Part shown: positions 22,160 to 37,380 of the stretch, in pieces
Layout of the letters: every line of letters begins with the position of its first letter
Position numbering within the stretch: position 1 is the first letter of the stretch
NCBI GenBank assembly: GCA_027605045.1
Contig: JAQFWX010000033.1
Coordinates: 62,001-126,000 of the forward strand
Source: Phallus indusiatus
Lineage: Eukaryota; Basidiomycota; Agaricomycetes; Phallales; Phallaceae
DNA length: 64,000 nucleotides
Direction of reading: 5' to 3'
The notes under the pieces: generated by a model
Seen by the model: only the letters and a program-made list of their open reading frames with translations
What the model was told of the DNA's origin: nothing
Database searches by the model: none
Position numbers and translations under genes: made by a program

Positions 22160-23992
22160 TTAACTTTTCAACAGCTTCGCAATTGCCTTCAATTTCGTAC
22201 GTAACTTCCAACTGGAGAACGTGTGACTGGGCAGATCTAGATAAGTTCGTAGCGCACAACTGTTGTCAAGGAACTGTTTCTTCCCGGATGGCGTTGCCAT
22301 CAAAAGTATAATAAATTCGCAGCATGCAATTTGACCGAGTTCAACATCCGAATCGTCTCTCTCATTGTCCTCGATTACGCTGTACAAGACTCCACCTCGT
22401 ATTGTGCTATACATGTTATATATAATTTGGATTATTTTCGATCAAGATAAAAGAAGAACAGTAAAACGTACAATAGTTCAATCCAGCGCAGCAGCGTGCG
22501 TATAATATTGCATTCAAGAACACAATTCATGAATCCGTTTCTGCAGGCGGTCATCAAGGCGTGACAATATGTTTCTCCTTCTCTATAATTACTGTACGCT
22601 GGGTATTTCATGTTTGTTGGTTCTTCCAGGCGATCCACTAGCCATGCGATGCCCATAGGTCCTGTAAGTAATGCATGCGCTTCTTGATTGTATTCGGCGA
22701 CTCGACCAAAAGTGCCGAAAGCCATTTCATATGAGAAACGGTTCTTGAAACTTCAAAGATGGGTAATGAAGATAAAAGTCTTGTCTTATAAGACTATGTC
22801 ACTGACCTTAGCAGTTTCGTGACACAGTCTGTGATCAGATTTGTCCTCTCGTTTAATTCGCTTTTTGCCACCGGTTGTGAGCTCAGACACAAAAGTTCCT
22901 TGTGACCCCAGTCGGTTTCAGCTATCTGTCTCAGCGCTTTCTGAATATAGTAGGCACCGGAGCCGTACGCCAGCTCTTTGCACAAGGCTTCCACTGCCTC
23001 AAGGGAACCTTTTGGGATGATTTCCGAAATTGAGCGATTTACAGGAAGCTCGCTTACGACACATAAGAAGAATCGGTGTCTGTGAAGTTTTGTAAGATAC
23101 ATACGCGCAGAAATGGACTAATCCCTCACTTTAAATTCGAGATCTGCTTGTATGTCTCGCCTTTGGGATTAACTCTCCTGTGATGTTTGGCAATTGCCGC
23201 GGACGTTGAGCGATCCTGTTCCCGATAGTTTACAGAAGTAAAACGTACGATGATTCATAATCCAGGTCTAACCAGAGTTTGTGAAAAAAGTCTTTTCTCT
23301 TTTCAGAGAAAATCACGGCATTATCCCATATATCGAATAGAAGTTCAAGGACAGAAAGTCTGATAGTCTAGTTAGAATATAATAACTCAAACAGCCGAAG
23401 CTTCAGATGTGATATACCGTAATGTTAAGGCATTATTTGCAACAAATATTCGATGATGTTCCCTGATACTGTTATCACTCGGACACGAACCTTTAATCGT
23501 AAACCAGACTCACAGTTCGTACAGATACTCATATGCCGCCTGGATTTCCTTTACACTCACCGGATAATAGTTTTCTCTGCAAAGCTCAACCTGTGAATTA
23601 ATGGCCGAAAGTCGTCTCCTAGTATCAAGTCCCATAAATAATCCGATGAAACTTGACAAGATCTTCCTGAGACTGCGCGAGAATGCAATGTTTGATAGTA
23701 ACAAGGCTTTGTTAGGATATCGATTATCTCCCCATTGCCAATCTCCCTTTGCCTTGACTCTGGCAGTATCTGTAAGGCGTCGCCTGTAAAGAGCGTAAAA
23801 TCTACGACGAGTGTTTTCCGTTTCGGGCTTGACAACGTAAACTTTGCTTGAACTGGTGTCATCGAGAAAATATTCCTCGTATAGTGTGGTTGCTTCTGAA
23901 CCCTCGTACATCGACTTTGATGCCGTAACAAGAGTCCTCGGTGAGTCTAGACTGTCATCTGGGGCCCGGTTGTGAACCGTTATGTGGACCAT
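22160..23992 (-). CDS. Conserved-looking helical protein, function unknown
   Basis: Start at 23992 (MVHITVHNRAPDDSLD). I can join about seven exons by phase, for a protein of about 490 residues. Exon 1 ends at a gtgagt donor after YEYLYEL. Later exons include LSVLELLFDIWDNAVIF, DRSTSAAIAKHHRRVNPK, ISEIIPKGSLEAVEALCKEL, MAFGTFGRVAEYNQEAHALL and a last exon with IRGGVLYSVIEDNERDDSD ending in a stop at 22160. The predicted structure is almost wholly alpha-helical with Leu-rich repeats of helices, as in ARM or HEAT-like solenoids, but no repeat signature is clear. No signal peptide or catalytic motif is seen. I do not recognise the family. The exact donors of exons 3 and 4 are uncertain. Confidence 0.6.
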
Positions 23993-25328
23993 TATGCCGC
24001 CGTACTAATAGACACAGTTGACGAGATGGGAGTTGGGAACGGAGAGGTGAGATAGATAAAAACGAGAAGCCAAGGCATCGTTCCTTTTGACAAAAAGATG
24101 ATCAATTCAAACATCGCTGGACGACGCGGCTCGGAACAGCCTCCGGAACTTAAAAGCTTAACTGTCCGCCTACGCCAGTAAGGAACGTTCCCACGGGAAA
24201 ATCATGCCACTGTTGGCTACTTGCCGAGTATATGTTGAAAGCTACGCCTTGATTAAATTTCAAGGTGAAGTACAATAGACAGAAATAAATACACAACGTT
24301 GTGCATTAGGCGTCAACTAAATTTTCATCTATTGTGTGCAGGCACGGTGCACCCCAAAGACCCCGAAGGAGCGAAGGCACCTGCACTTTGACAAATCACG
24401 AAGGAGAATTCGAAGTGCAGGAAAGTAAGATGGCGAAGGATTGTGGCAGCGCAACTCAAAGAGTCGACGCTTATTTTTCGAACTTAGCCGTGTAGCGCGC
24501 ACGCTTGGAAGTTCAAACATTCAAAGTTTCGCCTTGAACTCTATAGTATTCGCCGCAATAATATATCTACTTATTTTAGTGGCATTATAGCTGTTACAGG
24601 AACAGCGATTCTCTTCCAAAACCGATCTTTTATCTTGGAGCTTTTGGAATTCTTTTTCGTCCAGCGTGCGTTGCCAACTAGCTTAACATATTATTTAATG
24701 ATTGGGGCTTGGACTATTCAATAATTTGGTTGATCTGTAGAGTTAGACTCGGAATTTGTCGCCTAGCAATGATGGATGTAAAAGTCGGATCTCGATGATA
24801 ATGATCGACAAGCTCCGAGAGCTGAGCCTGTAGTCAGAAAGTATTATCGGATGACTAGGTTGCAAAGGGAATGATCCAAAAACAACTAAAAGGGGTTAAC
24901 CCAAAAAATAATTATACTGCGACGCGATTTCTCCAGTAATTGAAGCCAGTTTGGAGGTTTCGATAAAGAATTCAAATAAGGGTTATTGCGAATATGATTT
25001 AGGGATGAAAGACGTGTTCAACACAGCCACATCCGCTGATTCCTTTTCCTTCTCTGCCTACCTCCTGAGGCTCACGTATCAGCAATCTTTGTGGGACTGT
25101 GACGGCCCAACTTGATCTGAGCACTCCGAAGCAATTCTGGAGAGTATCACAAATGCGGATCATCAAGGGGATGCTGGGGGTAACTTAAGAACCTTGTCTA
25201 CATAGTCTTAATGATATTATTGGTCGATGATGGAATAACGATTGCATATATGTATGTCTACAATAAAATGGTCTGGCTATATCATAATCTGGAACTAGTT
25301 GCTCATATGCTTAAAACACGATCCTACT
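23993..25328. other. Intergenic, no gene recognised
   Basis: Only short frames occur, such as 24329-24520 on the minus strand. I see no motif, repeat or splice-connected frame in this 1.3 kb. Confidence 0.4.
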
Positions 25329-27462
<2,134 letters not shown>

Positions 27463-28335
27463 GGTAGATGATAATTAACAATTTGGATTCACTCCAGGTG
27501 ATAGATATAATATAAAGAAATTAGAAGTCTAAGATATATAAGTAAGTGCGTAAGGAATTTTTTTGAAATGACAAGAGAAGAAGGGATCAAGTTTTGGAGA
27601 GCCTACCCGTCCGAAGTAAAATTTATATATGCAATTTCAGCGTCTTCCGGTGCACCGGGTGTATTTGTTGATTTCAAAAAAATATTTTGTTGTCAGTCCC
27701 GAGTTGTGGCCTGTCGTGGTAAAGGCAATTGTTTTCCCGCTAGCGGCCATCTTCATCTCCATCAATCTAAGTGTGTAATCAGGGTGTATCCTAGTGTATC
27801 TGTCAAAATAGCACAGCAAACAGCGAAATGAGCCAGCCAGGAACCATACGGTGATCGTGATGGACAGCTTCGAAAAGATGGATTCCGAACTTTTTATTGG
27901 CTTATTGCGTTTCATAATGCTCGATGAAATGATAGAGATTTGAGCTTCAGTTTCAAAAAAGGACACCAAATATTAGAGAGTCCATGGCCGAGTCGCCATT
28001 GACAACTGATAGCTAAGGCACAAGAGACAACAGGAGAAACAAGGGTAAGCTTGGAGACTAATAAGTACGGGAGAGAGCCACGTGTCGGTCGTTGTCAACT
28101 CGCTTGCGTCGGCGTCTCGGAGCAGCGGCACGGTCAATATCAACAGTGGCAGTTCATACTAATATTCATCTGAAAAAAGGATTCCTGAAAATCAAATGAT
28201 GCACTTCTTCAAGCATGTTATTACGAGAGATTCAATACGAATACAGATACATACAAATTCCTCTACTAAATTCATTAAGTCACATGTATACACTAATCTA
28301 TTCAACAACACCCTTGTCTTTATTTAGGATGCGTT
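27463..28335. other. Intergenic, no gene recognised
   Basis: Open frames at 27568-27831 (plus) and 27637-27969 (minus) overlap each other and show no domain. I see nothing I can support. Confidence 0.35.
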
Positions 28336-29627
28336 CTAATAAGTTTGGCCTATTTTCAACGCGTCCTCCACAGTCAGTTCTCCGTTGACAATCGCCTGAA
28401 CAATTGGGAGAGCCTGCGAAAAGTCCTCGAATAGAATGTGGGGTATATTTTCTTTATCGCAATAGGTGGCTAGATCGCTTTCTTCCTCTTCCAGTTTCTT
28501 GACGAACAGGACATCAGCATGACGGGCAGCTGACATATCTATAAAATGAAATATCAACAAAAGTCATGTTAAGATGTCAATAAAGATCAAGTTTTAACCT
28601 GAAACACCATCCCCAAAAAGAATAAAACCGGCGGATTAGGCAAGTTGCGGTATGGCAGGATAGCTTGTGATTTGTCGTGACCAAATCCGCTGTTTGAATG
28701 ATCCGCAAGTTAAGAAAAGAGTACCGTCATCAGACAAAAATAGGAAATCAAAGCTCTGATAGTTGCTAACCTAGATGGGTGACGATATTTAATGTGCCAT
28801 TTCCCATTCGGTTCTATTTCAACATGATTGGAGATGACTTCGATATGTTCCGCATCTTCAGTGCCGATCAGGTTGGACAGGACTGCGCGGATTAGAGGAG
28901 CCATTCCACTACGAGATTAAACTGGGAGTTAGGAACAGCACCTTGCGACGATTGATGTGAAGGTGAAAGGCAAACCTTGACACAATAATGAGCGGTACAT
29001 CGGCAGATTTCGTCCATTTGAAGAAGTCTTTGAAGCCTTCATCCAATTTAATGTCTGGTAAGAAGATCATAAGAATTCGTATACACGACCAGCGTGATGG
29101 ATGAAATCACTCTGTTTCAAAACCTCTGCACATTCATCGAACGTATTAGGGACACTCTCGAGCATCTCTCTGAATCCATCTCTATTGATACCGTTGAGAA
29201 CCAGCTCACATTGATGTAGGTCAATTTCTTAACAGGAAGTAGCTTACCTGAATGTCTTTTTCCCATTCAAAATATCCTTGTTCCCTTGACGGCGTTTCTC
29301 TAGTCCAAATCCAAGATGATCAGTCAAGTCTTAAGTCAAATTTGATTGTCCATCAGCATCGCTATTCAACAGGGAAAGGCACAATGACCTACAATCATTG
29401 GAATCATATGTTGTAATTGTGCCATCCCTATGAAAATATCAATATGTCAGAAAAGATTTCCACTGGCATCCGGGGTCCTAAGCGAGAACTGTGACATACC
29501 AATCAGAAAGGATGACGAATTTCTTATCGGTATGAATCGGAGGATAAGGAAGAGTACTCTCAGGTGCTTCTGTTTGAGTCATTTGAAAGAATGGGTTGGA
29601 TGTACGGGTGTTAGAACTTGAAGACAT
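28336..29627 (-). CDS. HAD-superfamily phosphatase (MtnX / yeast Pyp1-like)
   Basis: Start at 29627 (MSSSSNTRTSN). The first intron splits motif I, giving FVILSDWDGTITTYDSNDC, where DWDGT carries the nucleophile and acid Asp of HAD phosphatases. Further exons give FKDFFKWTKS and PLIIVSR-like (motif II Ser region), then APLIRAVLSNLIGTED, and RFGHDKSQAILPY with LFFGDGVSDMSAARHADVLF (motif IV, GDGxSD). The C-terminus is LTVEDALKIGQTY. The order and spacing fit the family of MtnX-like enzymes and yeast YNL010W (Pyp1, a sugar-alcohol phosphatase); the substrate here is unknown. There is no signal peptide, so it is probably cytosolic. Short introns separate about seven exons. Confidence 0.82.
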
Positions 29628-30136
29628 AATTAAGCAAGAGAGTAGTTTTTATATCGATGAGCAGTACGATGACATAATCTGAGATAATTGGGCTCTTAGA
29701 CGCCGAGAGCTCCACTACACCACGGCACGCAACTAGCGCAGAGATTTTCGCCGTTTCGATAGTTGCATATTGCCGCGTTTCTTCTTTATCAATTGATTTG
29801 ATCATTGAGAAGAATTATATCCTCTCTTGGACGAATTAGGCTGGGTTGTTCTGGAAGAGTTTCGTCGTTAAAGTACTCGTCACCTCGAATAAAGTTCAAA
29901 TTCATTCGTCCATCTAGCGTACACAGTTTGTGGTTCACAAGCGAGCCAGAAGGGTCGTCATATTTTCCAAGAAATTTTCATATTTCAAAAACATACATAC
30001 ATGTAATAGATGACGTTACATTCGGGCGAAACAAAATCAAAATCAAAAATCATTACGGTTCACGGAGACAGCCGACTGACGCATGTGTGTGTGTGTCAGC
30101 GAGAGGCGACAAGAAGCAAAACTCAGAAGCGCCGAT
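29628..30136. other. Intergenic
   Basis: A frame on the plus strand (29805-30191) overlaps the 3' end of the next gene and carries no domain. The region probably holds the promoter of the HAD gene. Confidence 0.35.
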
Positions 30137-32583
30137 TCAGGTTTGTCCAAACTTAAAAATCCCATTGTACCAATCAAGTTCAGCCTGTTGAGCCTCTCTT
30201 ATCGTTTCAGCTTTGCGCCAACCATGGCCTTCACCCTCAAACTTGATGTATTTGACCGTTCCACCCGCTTGTTGAATTTCATCAACAACTGTTTGGGATT
30301 GTTCTGGGGGTACGATTACGTCGTCTAGACCTTGCATTATCTGAAAAAAAAAGCATTCATCACGAAGAGTAAAACAAGTACCGCGCCAGTCAACTCACCA
30401 GAAGAGGAGTTGTGATTTTCGCTGCGTGCGTTATGGGAGACCTCTGAATATAGACATCCATTAATTGGGCTGAAGTTCCGCCTAGAAGATACGTTAAATA
30501 GTGAGACTCAAACTTGTGCGTATATTCTTCAAGTTTGAGAAGGTCGGATACACCATAATTGGATGTTCCGGCGCCGATGAGGGTAGGTTCCTTGATGAGA
30601 GTGTCCAAGCTTGTTAATCCACCTAAAGGGAGTCAGTAAGAGCCAATCAGTATGCTTTTGACATACTGGAAGATTCGCCACGGATAGCGATGCGATTACC
30701 ATCAACTGTGCCCTGGTTGACGAAATACTGAATAGCTGAGATTGTATCATCAATATCGACAATTCCCCAAGTTGTTTCAAGCCGATCCCTATTAATAACA
30801 TATAGATAAAAGAGAAACTGAAAAAAAAAGAACAATGAAACATACATATACTCTCTTCCATATCCGGATGAGCCGCCATAAACCACATCGAGACTAGCCT
30901 CAGATTGAATTAGTAAAGAACGATGACACAGATGCAAAATAATATACGAACACAGCCCAACCCCTAGAAGTCCAAAATTGTATAGTCCACTTTAGGATGA
31001 GAGCAAATCTCGAAGTCGGTCCACCGTGCAACACAACCAACACGGGAGGTAACTCGGTATCTAAAGGTATGTAGTTTGGGTTATTTGGAGGGTAATAAAC
31101 AGCGTGAATAAGCTTTTGTGAAGGAGGAACCGGGAACGTAGATGATACGGGCATAGAAATAAGCTCTCTCGGATATTCGTTCGTCCATGTGGATTTGAGG
31201 ACGGTGTATGTTGGCGTTTCCGTTATGCTTCCCCCGACGGTGAGTTTGATAATGGCGGGAGTGTCATTGGGTTTGTGCCCAATAAAAATTAGTTCGGTTT
31301 TTGAAAGCAGTTTAACAGATTCGATGTGGGAGTAAGGAGTTTTAGCATGGACATAGCTCCCTTTCTCCAAATCCCAAAGCGAGAACACGGAATAGCCTTC
31401 TTGCAGCGAGCCATGAACAACTAAAGAGCTTGTCAAAACGGCATAGTCCGAGTCACCGAGAGTCCACGCAGGCATGGCCGTAAAATCTTCAGATATACCC
31501 TGCCCAGGCGCATTGGGATGACTGGTGTTAGTAGAAACCTGGTACGTCCATGGGTTGATGTACCCGGTCTGGTCGGACAGGTAGATCACACTGTCGTTCG
31601 TGAGCCAGTTTGGCTGCTGAATGCTGTTTGTCCTTTTTTCACCCGCGATTTGACGCGGATTTGTAACGCTGACAGAAGTTTGGGTGATTGAGATATCGGC
31701 CAGGATGAGTTCAGTACCCGTCCAAGGCATATCTGGGTGATCCCTATTTTTACTCTAAATATAACTTGACTTTGAGAAAAAAAAAGGATATATGATACCA
31801 TTCAATCCACAATAGCTTCGTTCCATCGGGACTCAGTCTTGGGAAAGCATAAAAGTCAGCACCTTGAGCGAGCGTTTGAATGGTCTGGTCAATGGTATTT
31901 ATGGCCACGAGTGTATTGACGACATTGGCCGGTTCAGGTTGGGTATGATCCTCCAGAACGGCAATAAGAAAGTTGGGTTGCTGGGGTATCACGGTCAGCT
32001 CCGCATATCTATAATTCGAATTATCTACAAAAATACATATATATCATGACTCATCAGTTGCGCAGTGCGGCATCGAAGAAACGGGAGGACAAACCTTTCG
32101 TAACGGGAACAGGTCCGGATCCCTCCGCTCCAATCTGAAGCGTATATACCCTATTATCCGGTAGATTCGAAAAATAAACGACATTATCACGGAACGTAGC
32201 AGGAACGCCCCCATATTCATGTACCGCGGTGCGAGCATTGAATTCTGTTCCGAACAAATCTTGCCCATCTTGAAGTCCGACTAACACTTGACGGCCGTTT
32301 TCGGATGGTCTAGTCTCGAGATAATAGATTGCATTTGTTACGGGATCGACGAATACAGTTACAATGCGGGCAACCTGGTTTCAGTTAGCGACCAACCATA
32401 AATATACATAGATTCAATGATGGCAATATATGTATTAGGAGTTCGATTTCAAATGTATGGTGGAGGAAGACGATCGTGTGAATCAAGCCTGTGCGCTCTA
32501 CTGCGCCTGCAACTTACACTTTTAGTCAATGAATCGGGCGTGATGGGGGAATCCCAAGTGCCGTATGGGGCTTGCTGTGCCAT
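30137..32583 (-). CDS. S9-family serine peptidase (acylaminoacyl-peptidase / prolyl oligopeptidase-like)
   Basis: Start at 32583 (MAQQAPYGTWDSPITPDSLT), with the first intron directly after. The N-terminal two thirds form a beta-propeller-like region with repeated blocks (AVHEYGGVPATF, FYAFPRLSPDGTKLLWIEW, QPNWLTNDSVIYLSDQTGY). The C-terminal part is an alpha/beta hydrolase: PPVLVVLHGGPTS (oxyanion region), DVVYGGSSGYGREY, GNRIAIRGESS spliced to SGLTSL (nucleophile Ser), IMQGLDDVIVPPEQSQ (Asp) and EGEGHGWRKAET (His). All three triad positions are present. Such enzymes cut short peptides or acylated N-terminal residues and gate access through the propeller. There is no signal peptide, so it is probably cytosolic. 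The whole protein is about 650-680 residues. Confidence 0.88.
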
Positions 32584-32937
32584 AACTTCGGTCAAGCAAT
32601 GAGAGATAGGGTTAGGTCTTTACTAGGGCATCTTCACCCTATAACTAGATCCGAGTTTTTATCCCATCGATGAAGAAAGAGCGCCCTGTAAAACGGAATT
32701 GCCTGAAGTTCAAAATTTCATGACGTGCATCACATCGATGAACCTAATCTAAATATAAGATACTGGAATAAAAAGAGTATATACGTACGTACAAACTGAC
32801 TCTTTTTTTTGATAATGAGAAATGAATGGGATACATGATCAAAACCCTACTTATACACAACTCATTGAAAAATAGTTTAAAAAATGAAATAAAGGAAAAG
32901 TGTCTGTAAAGTTCATTCAAACATTGAAACAAGACTA

Positions 32938-34410
32938 TTAGAACGCAGTCTGATCTGTGGCGACGGAGCTTCGGTTGCTCTCTGCGTAAGTCGAGCCCAT
33001 TTCTGCGTCCATCTCGGTGTAACCTTTTGTCTGGATGTTAAATAGCCGCGGAAACCATATCCGCAGAATTTTCTAGAAATCGAAGTTCCACATTAGCGTA
33101 TGATTAACTCCCAGGACTAATTCTCACCGGATCGAAACCGAACAATAAGAACGCGCACAGTCCAACTAAAGGAAAAATGAGTTTCATCAAGAGTTTATTT
33201 TAAATAGATATTTTTGTCTTACAGCAGCTTTGTGATAGTAAACTGATGGCAACCAGTGTGTGTGTATTGAAGGCACCAGCGGCTAAAAGCAAACTAATAA
33301 CAATGCGGGTTAGCAACGCTGACTAACAGATTTTGAAAACGTACATGGTAAGGGCAACACCATAAATTGAAAATACGACCAATTTGACTAATGTTATTGT
33401 AACGGAAGAGGTTTGCATTTTCACTTTTTTCAACACGCGTTGTTGTCGCATAAAGCTGAATATCAATACCACTGAGATATCGGAATTAAATCAATTTAGT
33501 ACAGCGCTTGCATTGACAATCTGTATATGCTTACGAGCCCAAATTGCCGTAACCAGATGAACCGCTACTTGAGCAAGACTGATGACTGTCTGCGCTGTGT
33601 TAGCAGCCGACGGAAGTAGTTCGATCTGTTCGTGAGGAAGTTAAAGCTTCTTGGCAAGACAATTGAAACCTACTATAGGCAGGAGCCCGGCAAGGTACGG
33701 GGTCATGACAAGCTATAAAGCATTTAAGAAAGTGAGAATTGAATAAATAATGACCAATGAACAGACGTACTAGAGCCGTGCGCCGTTGTTCCGACTCCTT
33801 ACTGTCCAGTTTTCGCATAGCTCTAAGCGTAAACCAAGTCTGAAAGATCAATCAATCAAAAATGACATGACATCCGATAGGTCTAGACTTTACATGAATC
33901 AAAAGATTTAACGAAGCGATTTGCGTCCTGGAAAGAGAAAAAGGAGATAAGATATGAAAATCTCAATCGCTTGCAAAAGCCGGCAATGCTCACGTCATCC
34001 AAACCATGTCCTGCAACGGCGTCTGGAACAGGTCAAATGTCAAATCCGCTAGCTTGAGACCGTACTCCCGACCGGTGGTATCGGGGTTCAACATGTTCGC
34101 TATAACTTGCTTGTTAGCGAAGAAGCTGAGTTCGCCGATTCCTCTGTTGAAAAAGGAAGTATTAAGTAAACGCATTGTTTTGTATAGAAGGAAACATAAC
34201 GTACGCATACGCTCGTAAAGAGGAAAATATCAACAGAGTTAAAAGAAAGTTTATAAAAACGGGGTGTCGGGTGACTCGTTCGGAAAGAATGACAGTAATA
34301 ACGAGTAACGATAGACATATTGTGCTGCTGACGTCCAACGTTAAGAGTGCGGCACGTAGTATCGTATACGTCGGACTCAAAGCAGTTTTAGAGGTGTTCC
34401 CAATCGCCAT
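32938..34410 (-). CDS. Seven-transmembrane receptor-like protein R1
   Basis: About ten short exons on the minus strand. Start at 34410 (MAIGNTSKTALSPTY). Hydrophobic segments in order include TICLSLLVITVIL, PVFINFLLTLLIFSSL, LVMTPYLAGLLPI, TVISLAQVAVHLVTAIWA, VKLVVFSIYGVALTI and GLCAFLLFGFDP. The tail begins KILRIWFPRLF and is hydrophilic. Arrangement and motifs (ILSERVTRHPVFINF, TPYLAGLLPI, LRIWFPRLF) match R2, R3 and R4 in this window and belong to the orphan seven-helix, GPCR-like families that are expanded in Agaricomycetes. Ligand and coupling are unknown. The junction between helix six and helix seven is the least certain part of the model. Confidence 0.72.
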
Positions 34411-37380
34411 CCTACAAGTTTGTAAAACTTCTCCTTTCTTGAATTTTCCTGGTTTCCGTGGCTGGTGACAATCAGTGTTGAGAAAGGCTGGTTGAGAGAG
34501 GGTAAAACCGCGAGGAAAAATTTCTCTAGTCTTGACAAGGTCCTTTAAAATAATTAAATGAAAATGAAAAAATAAGGGAAAGTGTGCAAGATGTGCAAGA
34601 AAGAAGTGGGTGGAAAAGCGATGTATTGCGGAGTTTGGAATTTCACGCGCGGACGGCGTGCAAGTCCGTCGGGGTCTCTGATCAGGATTCATCATTTTAT
34701 TGTCCCCAGCGACAAATCTTTCCTATTTCTCACCAAGTGTTAGTGTAAACACTGCAAAATTTCGTACATTTTTTGATCGCTGTGAAATGCAGTAATCCTA
34801 ATCTATTTCTCTCTGTGGTCCCCGAGAAACCCGCGAAAACTGCTTCAAGCTTTTCGGCTGTGTCAAGCTGTAGCCCCAAAATGTGTATGGACGGCGAGCT
34901 AAGCCCTAGTAAGTCCTTTGAGAATAGGTCAAATATACCCGGAGGGATGCATAGAATCCCAAAACCCATTCCCTGAGAGTGACAAAATAATCTTTAAGGT
35001 GCGTATTATGTGTATGTATGGTGTTTCTGTGAATAGCTCACTATGGCTGTACTGAACAGCTTCTAACCCACAGTTGGCACTTGATAACTCTAAATATAGC
35101 CGGACAAGCTTCAAAACGTCCTCTTGGCGATGGGCCGTTTTCTTTTGTTTGGCTTTGGGATTTATCATTCATTTGAGAGTGGACTTCCTCAATCCTTAGT
35201 ATTAGAAGGAAATGTCAATTGAAAATTTTTCGAGTGTTTTATTGCACTTATTCTGAATCTTGTGCGGTCGACGATGTATCACCCTGTTACCATCGTTGTC
35301 AGCACGGATACTCGCATCAGCGCTAGCCACATTGGCCCAAATTCGGAAGGAACGCCGCGTCGCATTTATCAAACGCATGTAGCCTTGGAATGGAACCAGC
35401 CTATTACTTACGTCACCCGCCCGTTGCCCTTTTAGGACACCTTGTGGGCGAGTTTCCTTCAGTAATTCAACAATCTTACCGGTTCCAGTAACAAAGCGGA
35501 AGGCCTCTTTGCAATCAGTATTTTGGAGCATACTACGTATGTATTACCGGAGGCCTGCCGTCTCCTTTGCTCATCATGCAGGATCGTTTACTACCCTACC
35601 ATGATTTCTCGGCCGAACCTTCTTTGACATCCCTCTGCGCAGACTTGATAGATATTGACTACCTGAGAACAGGAACTACGATATTTCATTCTGAATGTTT
35701 GATATTAGATTCTTTCAATTCCGAATTCCGTGACCAGTTGGCAACCATGTGGCGAATCCGCTGGAAGGTAGAAATCGGGCAATTACTAGTCTGAGTACTT
35801 ATCAATTTTTGACGAAAGGTATTGCAAAACACATCTCAGACCGTACTCGTCATGTTATTTGCTGTTTTTGCGCATGTAATCATCGCGCCATTCATGAAAA
35901 ATACATACAAATATCTTGACGGAGGCGTTGCAAACCTCATCTCCTTTGCAGTGTGGAGACTTGGAGTTATCGAAATTTGTGACGAAGTTTCATAACAGCA
36001 GTCAGAATGCAGAGTCGATCCAAGATCACACATTGAGCGTACGAGGACACGATGGAATGGCTAATAAAACGAAATTCAGCCCAGAAATAACTAGAATTAT
36101 ACCTACTGCATTACTTTGGCTTTCGTACTCCCGAGCTAACAAGGTGAAACCATCATCTCTGTCGACAGCTGTCACACACATGGTGCGTTCTCGTGAACAA
36201 CTATTGGAATACGGGAATACGAAGTTGAAGAATGGTTAGCTTTTGTCGAACCAATCATCAACTTCAGTTTGAGCGGTTTTTCTTTATGCGTTCTTAAAGC
36301 CGGAATTTGAATAGGATCTGTTAACCCGCCGTTCAAACTCGTAACGTTGCATGCTGGCGGTTATCTACTAAGGAAGAATGAATATCATATTAATCCGTGC
36401 TCTAGAGAGTCTCGAGATCTCTACCTTCCTCGAGCATAGTTCGCAAAATTTCCCCCTGAGTTGTTTGATCGATTTTTGGGTTTGTTACAGGTAAAGTTTC
36501 GGTAAAATGCGGACCTCAGATGGGTTTTGTGCATACGGTCGCATACTGCTGTCCTTTGTGTCCCAATAATGTCAAAGAAATCCATCAGAGTAATCAGCCC
36601 TTGAAAGGAGGAATTGCGAAGGGTTGCAGGCTCAGGCGTAGTTTTTTTTGAGAGTCGCTTGAGTGCTGGACACGCATTCCATTATAAATAAGGTACAGTT
36701 GTCGTTAACTTGGCGGCCATTGAATATGATGCGTGAAGATAGAGTTAATTTTAGTCGAAGCAGTCAAGAGTGTTCGTACGGTGCTGACTGGATGCTGTGT
36801 GTACGTCAACCTTGGGAATCCCAATTTATTGAAATAGCTCACCCTTTTGTATCTTCTGAATTTCTGAACGAGTGGGATCTTCATTATCGGAGGGTTATGC
36901 GGGTGTCTTGCTGAGAGAGAACTAAATCGAGCTGAACGAACTGGGGGCTTTGGTGTTACTCCCAGCTATTAGTACTGCGACCTGTCCCTCCTACAGATTT
37001 AGAATTTATGGTATGTAGGTTCGAGCAAAGGTGATTGGAATTCGGTTGTTCAAAGATATGAGCCCTGAAGCTAGTGAGGATGGACTACTGAGGAGCTCAC
37101 ACCATGATGCACGCCGCACGGGGTGTATATATACATTTGTCTGAGCCTGAAAAAAATTGCAAGATAGATTGAGTCATTGAGAATATTAGATCTTAAAGCG
37201 ATAATGAGACATTAACGAGAAATAAATCGAAGCGAACGAAGTCCAACGTAGCCGCTGCCTAGCTAGGTGTTTTAGTGAAGGACAAAGTGGACTCTTGCCG
37301 AACAAGAGTTGGTCAGCGGCCTCCTCGTTGAAGCGCAAGTTTCAAACGGCGACTGAAGACTCCACTGGCCAAATAAAACC
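34411..37380. other. Nearly 3 kb without a recognised gene
   Basis: Minus-strand frames at 34730-34969, 34929-35168 and 35202-35531 and plus-strand frames at 35567-35794 and 35916-36239 are open but show no domain, and I could not splice them together. They could be remnants of a lineage-specific gene. Confidence 0.3.

Noticed and set aside
22160..23992. Calling the unknown helical gene an ARM/HEAT protein
   Set aside because: Helix content fits, but no repeat consensus could be read, so no family is claimed.
32938..34410. R1 as a Ste3-type pheromone receptor of the mating locus
   Set aside because: The motifs and tail match the orphan seven-helix family of R2-R4, and no small farnesylated pheromone gene (CaaX end) was seen nearby.
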